DNA from: Microbispora rosea subsp. aerata
GTDB taxonomy: Bacteria > Actinomycetota > Actinomycetes > Streptosporangiales > Streptosporangiaceae
NCBI RefSeq assembly: GCF_014647835.1
Contig: NZ_BMPY01000014.1
Span: 1 to 64,000 of the forward strand
Direction of reading: 5' to 3'
Length of the DNA: 64,000 nt
Each line of letters begins with the position of its first letter. The first letter of the stretch is position 1. The translations under genes and the position numbers were made by a program. Under the pieces are notes generated by a model, which did not search any database, was not told the DNA's origin, and saw nothing but the letters and a program-made list of their open reading frames with translations. Shown in pieces: positions 1 to 8,950 of this stretch.

Positions 1-23
1 CGCTGGCACCTGCGGCCACCGCA

Positions 24-58
24 CGATCGTTGATTGTCAGCACAACACTCAATGATCG
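24..58. terminator. imperfect hairpin near window edge
   Basis: A 10-bp near-inverted repeat (positions 24-33 and 49-58, one mismatch) is separated by 15 bases, in the non-coding stretch before the first gene. It could be a terminator for a gene left of the window. There is no T-run, so the call is weak. Nothing else is recognisable in 1-152. Confidence 0.2.
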
Positions 59-152
59 CGGTGGCCGTCCCTATCTCTACACCCCCGCTCACCACGCAAG
101 ACCGCGATCTACGGCTGGAGTACTAGAAGGGTCGTGCACTCGCGACTCGTGA

Positions 153-743
153 TCAGCGGGTGCCGCCGGGCTTCCAGAGGATCTCGTCCCCGGCGGAGGC
201 CACGCGGCAGAGGATGAACATCAGGTCGGACAGGCGGTTCAGATACTTCGCGGTCAGCGGGTTCACGTCGTCGTGCGCCTCCAGCGCCGCCCAGGCCGAC
301 CGCTCGGCCCGCCGTACGACCGTGCGGGCGAGGTGGAGAAAGGCGACGGGCGGGGCGCCGCCCGGAAGGATGAAGCTGCGCAGCGGCTTCAGCTCCGCGT
401 TGAAGCGGTCACACTGCTCTTCGAGCCAGGCGATGTACGACTCCTCCACACGCAGCGGGGGAAATTCCGGGTTCTCCACGACGGGGCAGCACAGGTCGGC
501 GCCGACGTCGAACAGCTCGTTCTGCACCCTGGTCAGAACGGCCGTGACCTCCTCGGAGAGGCCGCCGGTGGCGAGGGCGACCCCGATGGCGGCGTTGGCC
601 TCCTCCACGTCGGCGTAGGCGGCCAGCCGGGGGTCGGTTTTGCGGGTGCGGCTCATGTCGCCAAGGGCGGTCGTGCCGTCGTCACCCGTCTTCGTGTAGA
701 TCTTGGACAGGACGACCGGCTTGTCGTTGTCGGCTCGGGTCAT
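153..743 (-). CDS. PduO-type cob(I)alamin adenosyltransferase
   Basis: ATP:corrinoid adenosyltransferase, converting cob(I)alamin to adenosylcobalamin in the cytosol. At 196 aa it has the usual length for the PduO family. The N-terminal ATP-binding motif KTGDDGTT lies at residues 18-25, followed by the family's RTRKTDPRL segment. The C-terminal helix-bundle motifs RRAERSAW and NRLSDLMF are present. The ATG at 743 is chosen because the frame upstream has no family similarity. Adenosylcobalamin is the cofactor of the acyl-CoA mutase at 19.4 kb, and the MeaB chaperone is also in this window, so the product probably feeds those enzymes (inference). Confidence 0.9.
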   Translation of the reverse strand: MTRADNDKPVVLSKIYTKTGDDGTTALGDMSRTRKTDPRLAAYADVEEANAAIGVALATGGLSEEVTAVLTRVQNELFDVGADLCCPVVENPEFPPLRVEESYIAWLEEQCDRFNAELKPLRSFILPGGAPPVAFLHLARTVVRRAERSAWAALEAHDDVNPLTAKYLNRLSDLMFILCRVASAGDEILWKPGGTR

Positions 744-772
744 GCCGCTCAGCGTAGTCACCGCCGCCCGGG

Positions 773-1402
773 TCACTGAGCGGAGGCCGCCACGGAGCCC
801 TCGTGGGCGAAGGTGCGGCGGAAGATGTACACGCAGGCCTCGATGATCTGCTCGATGGACGGGGACGGATCGCTCATCACCCATTCGATGAGCAGCTCGG
901 TGAGGGCGCCGATGAGGCCGAGCGCCAGCAGGTGGAGGTCGAAGGGCGGCATGACCATGCCCTGCGCCGACGACTCGATGACCTTGGTGAACGAGGCGAC
1001 CGCCTGCTGACGGGCGCCGCTGAGCACGTTGCCCGCTCGCCGTACTTCCAAATGCATGAGGCGAGCACGCCGCACATCTTTCGTGACAAATCGGACATAC
1101 TCCGAGATGCCGGCGACGATTCGGTCGTCGAGCGTGGGCGGGGCCTTCTCGATGGCCTCCGTGACCGACGCGAGGGTTTCCTTGATGCACCGCTCGTAAA
1201 CCGCGCGCATCAGGTCTTCACGACTGGAGAAGCATTCGTAGAAGGCGCGATTGGAGATGCGTGCGGTCGCGCACAGCCTCTCGATGGTGGTGGCGTGGAA
1301 GCCGGGCTGGGCGAACAAGGTGTATGCGGCCGATATGAGCCGTTCCCTCCTGTCTGCAAGCCTTTCGGCAGCCGACATCCCCCGATAGTCCCGTCCCGCC
1401 AC
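773..1402 (-). CDS. TetR family transcriptional regulator
   Basis: A 209-aa TetR-type repressor. The N-terminal helix-turn-helix spans about residues 17-62, with typical features: FAQPGFHATTIERLC, then ISNRAFYECFSSREDLM. The C-terminal ligand-binding region is divergent, so no ligand can be named. The GTG start at 1402 is supported by GAGGTG six bases upstream. It lies just upstream of, and in the same direction as, the cobalamin adenosyltransferase gene (29-bp gap). The DNA before it is AT-richer and carries short inverted repeats that may be its own operator. The regulated gene is unknown; the nearby ABC exporter is one possibility. Confidence 0.85.
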   Translation of the reverse strand: MAGRDYRGMSAAERLADRRERLISAAYTLFAQPGFHATTIERLCATARISNRAFYECFSSREDLMRAVYERCIKETLASVTEAIEKAPPTLDDRIVAGISEYVRFVTKDVRRARLMHLEVRRAGNVLSGARQQAVASFTKVIESSAQGMVMPPFDLHLLALGLIGALTELLIEWVMSDPSPSIEQIIEACVYIFRRTFAHEGSVAASAQ

Positions 1403-1466
1403 TTTTCACCTCGCTCTGTCATGGTTCCCCCAGAAGTCCCCATTATGAACGCAAGATCCTTTTTGA

Positions 1467-1492
1467 GGAAGTACTGGGAAATAGGCACTTCC
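1467..1492. promoter_or_regulatory. candidate operator upstream of TetR gene
   Basis: Inverted repeat GGAAGT-N14-ACTTCC, 65 bases upstream of the TetR start, within a locally AT-rich stretch (about 1440-1595). A second short dyad, CTTGAC-N6-GTCAAG, follows near 1516-1533. Position and symmetry suggest autoregulation. No footprint-grade consensus can be asserted. Confidence 0.25.
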
Positions 1493-1590
1493 GCACTATG
1501 CCAAAGATGGCCATTAGCTTGACAAGACCGTCAAGAGATCAGGATGCTTACCAATTGGAGGGACATAGCTCCGTGCAATTGCATCGGCAA

Positions 1591-1704
1591 TTACAAGAGT
1601 CCGCGAGGCGCGGCGGCCGTCACCGGCGCGCCGGTCACGAGGACGAACGCGGCGGTGACGGCCAGGGTCATACCGAACAGCAGCTCCCACCCTGTGAAGG
1701 TCAT
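1591..1704 (-). pseudogene. possible remnant of a membrane sensor gene
   Basis: Downstream of the ABC permease an open stretch encodes about 37 residues beginning MTFTGWELLFGM. It forms one hydrophobic helix (LAVTAAFVLVTG) and then stops abruptly at TAA where the DNA turns AT-richer. It resembles the first membrane segment of a sensor kinase, a gene that often follows this kind of DrrA/DrrB exporter, but no kinase domain remains. It could instead be a very small membrane protein. No convincing ribosome binding site was seen. Confidence 0.25.
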
Positions 1705-1919
1705 CCAGGCGTGCGCGTCCGTGGCGGTCGCGCCGGGCCTTCCGGGGGCGGTGTCCGGAGGGACGCGACGGCCGGCCGCGCGCACGCTTGAAGCCGGTGC
1801 TCCTCTCCCGCCCGCCAGCCGGCCGGGAGAGCCGGGCGTGGCGGCGGCCGGCGCGTCCGGAAGGCGTCCAAGGCCCGGCTGGCCGAAGAACCGGCGGATG
1901 CCGTGCTCCGCGGCCGGGC

Positions 1920-2759
1920 TCAGCCGTCGCGCCGCCCCTTCCAGCGGAACGTCGTCACGCACAGCACCAGACCGCCGATGAGCCAGGCGGCCAGGACCAG
2001 GGCGACCCGGCCCAGCTCGTACGACCCGGTCAGCTCTAGAGCGGCTCCCGCATCGCCCAGGAAGACGGACCGGAACCCCTGGCACATCCACTTGAGCGGG
2101 AAGATCGAGGCGGCGTTGACCAGCCAGTCGGGCAGCTCGGTGATCGGGATGAAGACCCCGGAGACGAACTGCAGCACCACGAACGGCAGGCTGATCACCG
2201 CGGCCGCGCTCTTGCCGGAGCGGGGCAGGCTGCTGACGGCGATGCCGAGGACGGCCGCGGCCGACACGCCGAGCACGAACACCCAGGCGAACGTGGCCCA
2301 GGCCGACACCTCGGACGGCAGCTCCAGGCCGTAGAACAGCACGGCGATGGCGAGCAGGATCGCCACCTGGAGCACGGTCATGACCAGCACGCTGATGATC
2401 TTGCCGATGAAGTACGCCGGGCGCGGCATCGGCAGCCCGGCCAGGCGCTTCAGCGTGCCGTCCTCCCGGTCGCCCGCGATGCCGATGCCGAGGTTCTGAA
2501 ATCCCGTGCCCATGACGCCCGAGCCGATCAGGCCGGCGGTGTAGAGCTGGGCGACGGTGACCCCGGTGCCCTCGGCGACGCCGGAGAAGATCGAGGCGAA
2601 CAGCACCAGGAACACGATCGGCAGGGCGAAGGTGAAGACGACGGCGTCCCTCTCCCGGAACAGCACCTTCGTCTCCACGGCCGCGCGGGCCAGCGCGATC
2701 TTGATCGGGGACGGCAGGGGCGCGGCCGTACGCGGAGCGGGGGCGGGGGTGGCGGTCAT
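1920..2759 (-). CDS. ABC-2 type transporter permease
   Basis: A 279-aa integral membrane protein of the ABC-2 (DrrB-like) exporter family. Six hydrophobic segments are visible. The first is at about residues 40-62 (AVVFTFALPIVFLVLFASIF) and the last near the C-terminus (VALVLAAWLIGGLVLCVTT). The EDGTLKRLAGLPMPRPAYFIGKI segment is the conserved cytoplasmic coupling region, split here only for description. The start codon overlaps the stop of the ATP-binding gene by 4 bp (ATGA), so the two are translationally coupled. The substrate is unknown; family members export drugs, lipids or antibiotics. Confidence 0.88.
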   Translation of the reverse strand: MTATPAPAPRTAAPLPSPIKIALARAAVETKVLFRERDAVVFTFALPIVFLVLFASIFSGVAEGTGVTVAQLYTAGLIGSGVMGTGFQNLGIGIAGDREDGTLKRLAGLPMPRPAYFIGKIISVLVMTVLQVAILLAIAVLFYGLELPSEVSAWATFAWVFVLGVSAAAVLGIAVSSLPRSGKSAAAVISLPFVVLQFVSGVFIPITELPDWLVNAASIFPLKWMCQGFRSVFLGDAGAALELTGSYELGRVALVLAAWLIGGLVLCVTTFRWKGRRDG

Positions 2760-3628
2760 GACGCGCTCCCCACGGTCTGCGGCGCGCCGTCGGCGAGCGG
2801 CTCCCCGGCCTCGATGAGGCGGAGATACACGTCCTCCAGCGTGGGCCGGGTGACGGTGAGCCCGGGGATCTCCCCGTCGTACCGGCGCGACAGCTCCAGG
2901 ACGGCCGCGGTCGGGGTGTCGGTCTCGATCTCACCCTCCGACCAGGCCACGCGGGCCTTCGCGGTGCCCCGGCCGCCCAGGGTGGCGGGGTCGCCCTCGG
3001 CGACCACGCGCCCCCGCGCCACGACGGCCACCCGGTCGGCCAGCGCCTCGGCCTCCTCCAGGTAGTGGGTGGTCAGCACGATGGTCGTGCCGTCGCGGGC
3101 GAGGCCGGCGATGAGATCCCAGAACTGACGCCGCGCCTCGGGGTCGAAGCCCGTCGTGGGCTCGTCGAGGAACAGAAGCTCGGGGCGGCCGATGACGCCG
3201 AGGGCGACGTCCACCCGGCGCCGCTGCCCGCCGGAGAGCTGGCGGATCCGCTTGCCCGCACTGTCCGCGAGCCCGACCTGCTCCATGAGCTCGTCGGGAT
3301 CGCGGGGGTTGGCGTAGCAGGTAGCGAAGTGTCGCAGCGTCTCCCGTACGGTCAGCTCCGCGCGGTCGTCGGCGGTCTGCAGCACGATGCCGATGCGGGA
3401 CCGCCACTCGCGGGTCGGCCTGGCCGGGTCCCTGCCCAGCACGGTGACCTCCCCCTCGTCGCGTTCGCGGTAGCCTTCGAGGATCTCGACCGTGGTCGAC
3501 TTGCCCGCGCCGTTCGGGCCGAGCACGGCGAACACCTCGCCGTGTGCGACGTCGAGGTCCAGGCCCGCGACCGCCTGAACCTCGCCGTACCGTTTCTTGA
3601 GTCCTCGTACGCGTATGGCGTGTTTCAT
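2756..3628 (-). CDS. ABC transporter ATP-binding protein (DrrA-like)
   Basis: A 290-aa cytoplasmic ATPase that powers the adjacent ABC-2 permease. Walker A is GPNGAGKST at residues 37-45, the signature is LSGGQRRR, Walker B is LLFLDEPTTGFD, and an H-loop TTHYLEEAE follows. The C-terminal extension of about 80 residues is typical of DrrA-type exporters. The ATG at 3628 is preferred because ABC homology begins immediately after it (MKHAIRVRGLKKRYG); in-frame sequence further upstream is low-complexity. It forms an operon with the permease. Confidence 0.9.
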   Translation of the reverse strand: MKHAIRVRGLKKRYGEVQAVAGLDLDVAHGEVFAVLGPNGAGKSTTVEILEGYRERDEGEVTVLGRDPARPTREWRSRIGIVLQTADDRAELTVRETLRHFATCYANPRDPDELMEQVGLADSAGKRIRQLSGGQRRRVDVALGVIGRPELLFLDEPTTGFDPEARRQFWDLIAGLARDGTTIVLTTHYLEEAEALADRVAVVARGRVVAEGDPATLGGRGTAKARVAWSEGEIETDTPTAAVLELSRRYDGEIPGLTVTRPTLEDVYLRLIEAGEPLADGAPQTVGSAS

Positions 3629-3768
3629 GCCCCCAAGAATCCACCCCGGAAGGATCACCGAAAACCCTCGAACGTATGAGGATCGTGTCCTCCGTCCGGT
3701 GGACACGCGGGGCGGCGCGGCGAGCGGCAAGCCGCCGCGCGTTCGGCGGAGCGCCGCCGTACGTTCGC

Positions 3769-4443
3769 TCAAAAGAGCGTGGGATTCTCCGGTTCGATGC
3801 CCCGCAGGGCGTCGTAGTCGAGCGTCACGCACTCGATGCCGCGGTCGGCCGCGAGCACGCGGGCCTGCGGCTTGATCTCCTGGGCGGCGAAGATGCCCCT
3901 GACCGGGGCCAGGCGCGGGTCGCGGTTGAGCAGTTCGAGATATCGGGTGAGCTGCTCCACGCCGTCGATGTCGCCCCGCCGCTTGATCTCCACGGCGACC
4001 GTGCCGCCGAGGTGGTCGCGGCAGAGGATGTCCACCGGGCCGATGGCGGTCATGTATTCCCTGCGCACCAGCGTCCAGCCCTCCCCGAGCGTGGTGATGT
4101 GCTCGGCGAGCAGCTCCTGCAGGTGCGCCTCGACGCCGTCCTTGCGCAGCCCCGGGTCCACGCCCAGCTCGTGGCTGGAGTCGTGCAGGATCTCCTCGAT
4201 CGTCAGCACGAGCTTCTCACCGGTCTTGCCGTGCACGACCGACCAGGTGAGCACGCCATCGACGGTCTCCTCACGCACCTTGCAGGGCGGGTTCATCCAG
4301 TTCAAGGGCTTGTACGCCCGGTCGTCAGCGTGGATCGACACGCTGCCGTCCGCCTTCATGAGGATGAGCCGGGGAGCCATGGGGAGATGGGCGGTCAGCC
4401 GCCCTATGTAATCCACGCTGCACCGCGCGATGACCAGCCGCAT
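3769..4443 (-). CDS. nucS: mismatch-specific endonuclease NucS (EndoMS)
   Basis: A 224-aa protein, the standard size for actinobacterial NucS. This enzyme cleaves both strands at mismatched bases and gives MutS/MutL-lacking actinobacteria their mismatch repair. The N-terminal DNA-binding/dimerisation half begins [16 protein letters not shown]. The C-terminal RecB-like nuclease core shows the catalytic pattern GPVDILCRD, then [19 protein letters not shown] (D-ExK-Q). The C-terminal tail with PENPTLF is characteristic and may be the clamp-interacting end (family knowledge). Transcribed alone; the neighbour to the right is divergent. Confidence 0.93.
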   Translation of the reverse strand: MRLVIARCSVDYIGRLTAHLPMAPRLILMKADGSVSIHADDRAYKPLNWMNPPCKVREETVDGVLTWSVVHGKTGEKLVLTIEEILHDSSHELGVDPGLRKDGVEAHLQELLAEHITTLGEGWTLVRREYMTAIGPVDILCRDHLGGTVAVEIKRRGDIDGVEQLTRYLELLNRDPRLAPVRGIFAAQEIKPQARVLAADRGIECVTLDYDALRGIEPENPTLF

Positions 4444-4650
4444 GTGCCCCAACCCTACCGGGGATGCGAAGGCCGGGAGGCGTTCCGGGACACTGTCCGG
4501 CATGGCGCGGATGTCGGAGTCATCCGGCCGCGGGCCGCTGCGGACCCCGGCGCGCGGGGCATCCTGTGTGCGGCGGTTGGGCGGGTGCTGGAAGAATGAG
4601 CCGGCAACTCCCGTTCTGCCAGACGTGCACTCCCCGGAAGGACGCCCGCA

Positions 4651-4968
4651 GTGAGCCCCCGACGTGCCCGCCGCCGCGGTCCGTTCGAGCGCCCGGACGG
4701 CCGTTCCGTACGGCCGATCGGCTCTCACGTGCCGGGGGTGGACCGCGTGGAGAGCGCGCACGACGGCGACTGGGTGGTCCGCAACGTCTCCGGCGCCGCC
4801 CAGGGCAAGGCGTACCGGTGCCCGGGATGCCAGCAGGAGATCAAGCCCGGGCTGCCGCACGTGGTGAGTTGGCCGGCCTGGTCCGGGGGAGAGGACGAGC
4901 GGCGGCACTGGCACACCGCGTGCTGGCGCAACCGGGCCAACCGGGGCCCGGGCCGCAGCCGTTACTGA
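4651..4968 (+). CDS. small conserved zinc-ribbon-like protein
   Basis: A 105-aa basic protein, often annotated in actinomycetes as an ATP/GTP-binding protein although no P-loop is visible. A CPGC pair ([13 protein letters not shown]) and a later H-W-H-x-x-C cluster ([10 protein letters not shown]) look like a metal-binding knuckle. The C-terminus is rich in Arg. The GTG at 4651 is preceded by GGAAGGA nine bases upstream. It sits 20 bp before an alpha/beta hydrolase gene and is probably co-transcribed with it. The molecular role is unknown. Confidence 0.75.
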   Translation: MSPRRARRRGPFERPDGRSVRPIGSHVPGVDRVESAHDGDWVVRNVSGAAQGKAYRCPGCQQEIKPGLPHVVSWPAWSGGEDERRHWHTACWRNRANRGPGRSRY

Positions 4969-4988
4969 CACGAGCATTCGGAGTGGGA

Positions 4989-5693
4989 ATGGACATCAGG
5001 GCGTCCACGGTGCTGCCTGCCCGGCGCGAGGACATCGAGCTGCAGACGGCCGACGGGCTGACCCTCGTCGGCGAGCTGGCGTCGCCGGAGGGCAGGCCGC
5101 CGGTGGCGACGCTGGTCTGCCTGCATCCTCTGCCCACCCACGGCGGGATGATGGACAGCCACGTGCTGCGCAAGGCCTCCTACCGGCTGCCCGCGCTCGC
5201 CGACATCGCCGTGCTGCGCTTCAACACCCGGGGCACGACCTCCGACCGCGGCACCTCCCAAGGTGCCTTCGACGGCGGCGAGGGGGAGCGCTGGGACGTC
5301 GCCGCCGCCCTCGAGTACGCCGACTTCCACGACCTGCCGAACCCCTGGCTGCTCGGCTGGTCGTTCGGCACCGAGCTGGCGCTGAAGTGGGGCCGCGACC
5401 CGATCGTGCGGGGCGCGATCCTGCTGTCGCCGCCGCTCAAGCGGGCAAGTGAGAAGGACGTCGCGGCCTGGGGCGAGTTCGGCCGCCCGCTGGTGGCCCT
5501 GGTGCCGGAGCACGACGACTATCTGCGGCCCGAGGAGGCCGTACGCCGGTTCGCGGCGGCCCCGCAGGCCGAGGTCATCGGCGTGGACGGAGCCAAGCAC
5601 CTGTGGGTCGGCGAGCCGTACGTGCGGATCGTGCTGAACGAGATCGTCAAACGCGTGAACCCGGCCGCCGCGCCGCTGCCGACCTCGGTCTGA
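4989..5693 (+). CDS. alpha/beta hydrolase
   Basis: A 234-aa cytosolic alpha/beta-hydrolase-fold protein. After a beta strand ([14 protein letters not shown]) the nucleophile elbow reads GWSFGTE, with Ser as nucleophile. [14 protein letters not shown] supplies the likely acid, and the [11 protein letters not shown] segment carries the catalytic His. Dienelactone-hydrolase-like and KANL2-type hydrolases share this layout. The substrate is unknown. It follows the small zinc-ribbon gene at 20 bp and precedes a second hydrolase gene. Confidence 0.82.
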   Translation: MDIRASTVLPARREDIELQTADGLTLVGELASPEGRPPVATLVCLHPLPTHGGMMDSHVLRKASYRLPALADIAVLRFNTRGTTSDRGTSQGAFDGGEGERWDVAAALEYADFHDLPNPWLLGWSFGTELALKWGRDPIVRGAILLSPPLKRASEKDVAAWGEFGRPLVALVPEHDDYLRPEEAVRRFAAAPQAEVIGVDGAKHLWVGEPYVRIVLNEIVKRVNPAAAPLPTSV

Positions 5694-5773
5694 GCGCGCC
5701 GCGTCGGCCGTACGGGGTCGCGAATCGATGACGAAGGGCGGGCGGCGGGCGCGCGGCGCGTTACCGTGACCTG

Positions 5774-6544
5774 ATGCAGCTCTACTCGCGATCCGCCGGG
5801 AGCGGCCAGCCAGTCGTCCTGCTCCACGCTTTCCCCCTGTCCTCCGCGATGTGGCTCGCCCAGCGCGAAGGACTCGCGTCCGTCTGCCGGGTGATCACCC
5901 CGGACCTGCGCGGTTTCGGCGGCACGGTGCTCGGTGACGACGCGCCCTCGATCGACCTCATGGCCGACGACGTGGCGCACCTGCTCGACCAGGAGGGCAT
6001 CGATCGCGCGGTGATCGGCGGCCTGTCCATGGGCGGCTATGTGGCGATGGCGCTGTGCCGCCGCCACCCCGACCGCGTACGCGGCCTGATCCTCGCCGAC
6101 ACCAAGGCGCAGGCCGACCCCGAGCCGGTCCGGGCGAACAGGGAGAGGATCGCCGCGGCGGTCCTGGAGAGCGGCACGGGCATCCTGGTGACCGAGTCGC
6201 TGCCCACGATGGTCGGCGCGACCACCAAGGAGCGCAGGGGGATGGTCCTCGGCCGTGTCCGCGGGCTCATCCAGGCGGCGCCGCCCGCCGCCGTCGCGTG
6301 GGCTCAGCGGGCGATGGCCGCGCGGCCCGACTCGTTCGCCGCGTTGCGGTCCCTGACGGTGCCCGCGCTCGTCGTCGTGGGCGACGAGGACGAGCTGTCG
6401 CCGCTCTCCGACGCCCGGGCGATGGTGGAGGCGATCCCGCGGGCACGGCTCGCCGTCGTCGAGAAGGCGGGCCACCTGTCGGCCGTCGAGCAGCCCGAGG
6501 AGTTCAACCGGGTCGTCGCGGAGTTCGTCAAGTCCCTCGACTGA
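5774..6544 (+). CDS. alpha/beta fold hydrolase
   Basis: A 256-aa hydrolase of the lipase/esterase/3-oxoadipate enol-lactonase-like group. The oxyanion-hole strand is PVVLLHAFPLSS, the nucleophile elbow GGLSMGGYVAM, the acid is in VVGDEDELSP, and the His is in KAGHLSAVEQPEEF near the C-terminus. This is the complete Ser-Asp-His set in standard order and length. No signal peptide is visible. A gap of 80 bp from the upstream hydrolase leaves open whether they share an operon. The substrate cannot be inferred. Confidence 0.85.
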   Translation: MQLYSRSAGSGQPVVLLHAFPLSSAMWLAQREGLASVCRVITPDLRGFGGTVLGDDAPSIDLMADDVAHLLDQEGIDRAVIGGLSMGGYVAMALCRRHPDRVRGLILADTKAQADPEPVRANRERIAAAVLESGTGILVTESLPTMVGATTKERRGMVLGRVRGLIQAAPPAAVAWAQRAMAARPDSFAALRSLTVPALVVVGDEDELSPLSDARAMVEAIPRARLAVVEKAGHLSAVEQPEEFNRVVAEFVKSLD

Positions 6545-6875
6545 GGGGCGGCGCGACGCGGCCTTCGCCGCCCGGCCAGTGGGGTGTCCACGACTCTTGG
6601 CCGGGCCGGTCACCGCGCCGGGAGGAAGCCTTCGGTCCTCGCGGGTCCCGCTTCGCTTCACTTATGCGACCCGCGGGGCCCGTCTCCGCCAGGCGAATTC
6701 CCTCGCACGCTCGGGATCTCCGTGGGGCCCGGTCCCTACCCGCACGGATTCCTCGCCCACTGGGAGCTTCCGCGCGGGGCCCGGGTCTGGGCGCGACGCT
6801 CGCGGGTCCCGCTCCGCTCCCTCCAGCCCGGCGGACGCCGCATGGGCGCCCGCGGATGACGGGTGATGGACATGT
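6545..6875. other. intergenic, no gene seen
   Basis: GC-rich spacer between convergent genes. Open frames here lack coding periodicity and family similarity. A 14-base string (TCGCGGGTCCCGCT) occurs twice (6639 and 6800), the only internal repeat noticed. Confidence 0.5.
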
Positions 6876-6906
6876 GAACGGGGCCCGGCACCGCCGGGCC
6901 CCGTTC
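6876..6906. terminator. bidirectional hairpin terminator
   Basis: Perfect 13-bp inverted repeat (6876-6888 and 6894-6906) with a 5-base loop, placed between a rightward hydrolase gene and a leftward coiled-coil gene. No T-run follows, as is common in high-GC actinobacteria. Confidence 0.7.
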
Positions 6907-6940
6907 GTTCAGCCGTCAGACTCCCCGAATGTGCCAGTGG

Positions 6941-8242
6941 CTATTCCTGCCACCACTCCGCGTCGTCGTCGGTCTTGGACGAGCTGATCGACTCGACGGC
7001 CGGCTTGGTGGACACGCTCGGCTTCTCCACGACCGACGGAGCCGACAGAGCCGGCTTCGACGGGGCGGCGGTGACGGGCGCGGGCTCCGGGTCCATGCCC
7101 GGCAGCGGGGCGCCGCCGAGCAGCTGCCGGAGCTGGGCGAGGTGGCTGGTGATGCTGTCGCGCTGCCGGGTGAGCTCGTCCACCTGGCGCTGCATCGCCG
7201 TACGGGTGCGCTCGGCCTCGTTCTTGGCCTCGGTCACGATCGACTCGGCGCTGGCCTTGGCCTCGGCCACGAGCTGGTCGGCGTTCTTGCGGGCGTTGGC
7301 CAGCAGCTGCTTGGCGTGGGCGTCGGCCTCGCGCCGGGTCTGCTCGGCCTGCTGGGTCGCCTTGGCGGCCCGCTGCTCGGCGGTGGCGGCGCGCTGCTCG
7401 GCCTCGGCGACCAGCTTCTGGGTGTTGGCCTGGGCGGTGGCGTGCCGCTCGGCCTCCTGGCGCTCGGCCTCCTCGCGGCGGGCGGCGAGCTGGATCTCGA
7501 ACTCCGCCTCGTCCTGGGCGCGCTTGGCCTCCGACTCCTCCAGGATCCGCTGCGCCTGGGCCCGCATCTCGTCCGCCTGGCGCTTGGCCGTGGTGAGCAC
7601 CTCGTCGCGCTCGCGCTTGGTCGAGGCCCGGAGCTGGGCGACCTCGCGCTCGGTCGTGGTGCGCAGCTTGGCGATCTCGCGCTCGGCGTCCGCCCGCTTC
7701 TCCGCGACCTCGTGGTCGGCGGTGGCGCGGATCTTGGCGACCTCCCGCTCGGTGGTGGCGGTCAGCTCGTCGGCCTCACGCCGGGCCGTCGACCTGATCT
7801 CCTCCGCGTCGCGCTCGGCGGTGCTGCGCATCTCCTCGGCCTCGCGCGCCGCCAGCGCCCGCTTCTCGGCCGCCTCGTTCTCCGCGGCCGCCCGCAGGTC
7901 GGCGGCGTCCACCTTGGCGGCGGCGCGAATCTCGTTCGCCTCCGACCGGGCCGCCTGAACGAGCTCGGTGGCCTGCTCCTCCGCCAGCCTGAGCAACTGC
8001 TCGATGCGGGCGCCGAGACCCGAGTACGTCGGCCGCTCCTGCTCCTGCAGTTGGCGCTGTGAGTCGGCCAGCTCACGCTGGAGGGCGCTGATCTGCTCCT
8101 TGGCCTGACGCAGTTCGGTGTCGAGAGTCTTCAGGTGGTCGTGGACCTGGTGCCGGTCGTAACCCCGGAGCACCACGTCGAATTCGCGAGATGGGGCGTC
8201 CTCAAAGAAGTTGTTGAGCTGGGCGTCGATGTCGGACTGCAT
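6941..8242 (-). CDS. FilP/Scy-like coiled-coil filament protein
   Basis: A 433-aa protein that is almost entirely coiled coil. Residues about 15-45 (FDVVLRGYDRHQVHDHL) form a DivIVA-like N-terminal motif. From about residue 45 to 365 an unbroken Ala/Glu/Arg-rich helix is built of degenerate repeats of the type AEREVAKIRATAD. The tail is Pro/Ser-rich and ends DDDAEWWQE. In Streptomyces the filP and scy genes, which organise polar growth and intermediate-filament-like cytoskeleton, lie next to methylmalonyl-CoA epimerase and acetyl-CoA acetyltransferase, and this gene has the same neighbours. The length falls between FilP (about 310) and Scy (about 1300), so exact orthology is open. Confidence 0.8.
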   Translation of the reverse strand: MQSDIDAQLNNFFEDAPSREFDVVLRGYDRHQVHDHLKTLDTELRQAKEQISALQRELADSQRQLQEQERPTYSGLGARIEQLLRLAEEQATELVQAARSEANEIRAAAKVDAADLRAAAENEAAEKRALAAREAEEMRSTAERDAEEIRSTARREADELTATTEREVAKIRATADHEVAEKRADAEREIAKLRTTTEREVAQLRASTKRERDEVLTTAKRQADEMRAQAQRILEESEAKRAQDEAEFEIQLAARREEAERQEAERHATAQANTQKLVAEAEQRAATAEQRAAKATQQAEQTRREADAHAKQLLANARKNADQLVAEAKASAESIVTEAKNEAERTRTAMQRQVDELTRQRDSITSHLAQLRQLLGGAPLPGMDPEPAPVTAAPSKPALSAPSVVEKPSVSTKPAVESISSSKTDDDAEWWQE

Positions 8243-8423
8243 GAGGCTCGATCCTGGTTGTCGAGACGGCTACAGGGGCCGGACGGGGGGTCGGTTCCGA
8301 GGCGAGGAGCCGTATGGCGTCCACGTCCGGTGATGGACGCCAGCGTACTCCGGTGCTGCCGCGTTGGCGGCCCCGTCCGACTTTCTGCGCGACTTGTTAC
8401 GTATGAACGTTTCTTGCGTTTAC

Positions 8424-8846
8424 CTAGCGCCTGGACGTCTCGACGAGCTCGGTGAGAACCCCTCCCACGTCCTTGGGATGCAGGAACGCGATCGAGGCCC
8501 CCATCGACCCGTGCCTGGGCCGCTCGTCGATCAGGCGCACGCCTTTCGCCCCGATTTCCTCCAGGGCCTTGGTGACGTCCGCCACGCCGTACCCGATATG
8601 ATGCACGCCCTCGCCCCGCTTGGCGAGGAACTTGCCCACGGCTGTGTCGGGGTGCAGCGGCTCGAGAAGCTGGACGTACGACGCGCCCTGGGCGCCGTCG
8701 GCCACATGCAGCATGGCCTCGCGGACGCCCTGCTCCTCGTTCACCTCCCGGCTCACGACGGTCAGGCCGAAGACGGACTCGTAGAACTCGATCTTCTCCT
8801 CCAGGTTGTGGCAGGCCACGCCCACGTGGTCGATGCGCAGCAGCAT
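8424..8846 (-). CDS. mce: methylmalonyl-CoA epimerase
   Basis: A 140-aa vicinal-oxygen-chelate (glyoxalase fold) protein that interconverts (R)- and (S)-methylmalonyl-CoA. The N-terminal module begins [17 protein letters not shown], with metal ligand His in DHVG. The second module has [11 protein letters not shown], with the second metal His, and the C-terminal acid in GGVLTELVE. Length and motif order match the family. It lies upstream of the coiled-coil gene on the same strand and divergent from the acetyltransferase (104-bp gap). Confidence 0.92.
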   Translation of the reverse strand: MLLRIDHVGVACHNLEEKIEFYESVFGLTVVSREVNEEQGVREAMLHVADGAQGASYVQLLEPLHPDTAVGKFLAKRGEGVHHIGYGVADVTKALEEIGAKGVRLIDERPRHGSMGASIAFLHPKDVGGVLTELVETSRR

Positions 8847-8950
8847 CGCCGTCTCCCTTCGCCGTTTCTCGCCGCCTCCCGCCTCCGGGCGCGCGCACTA
8901 CTCCTGGGTATGGTGACACCGTTGCCCCGATCACGTTCTGGAGGGTCCCA

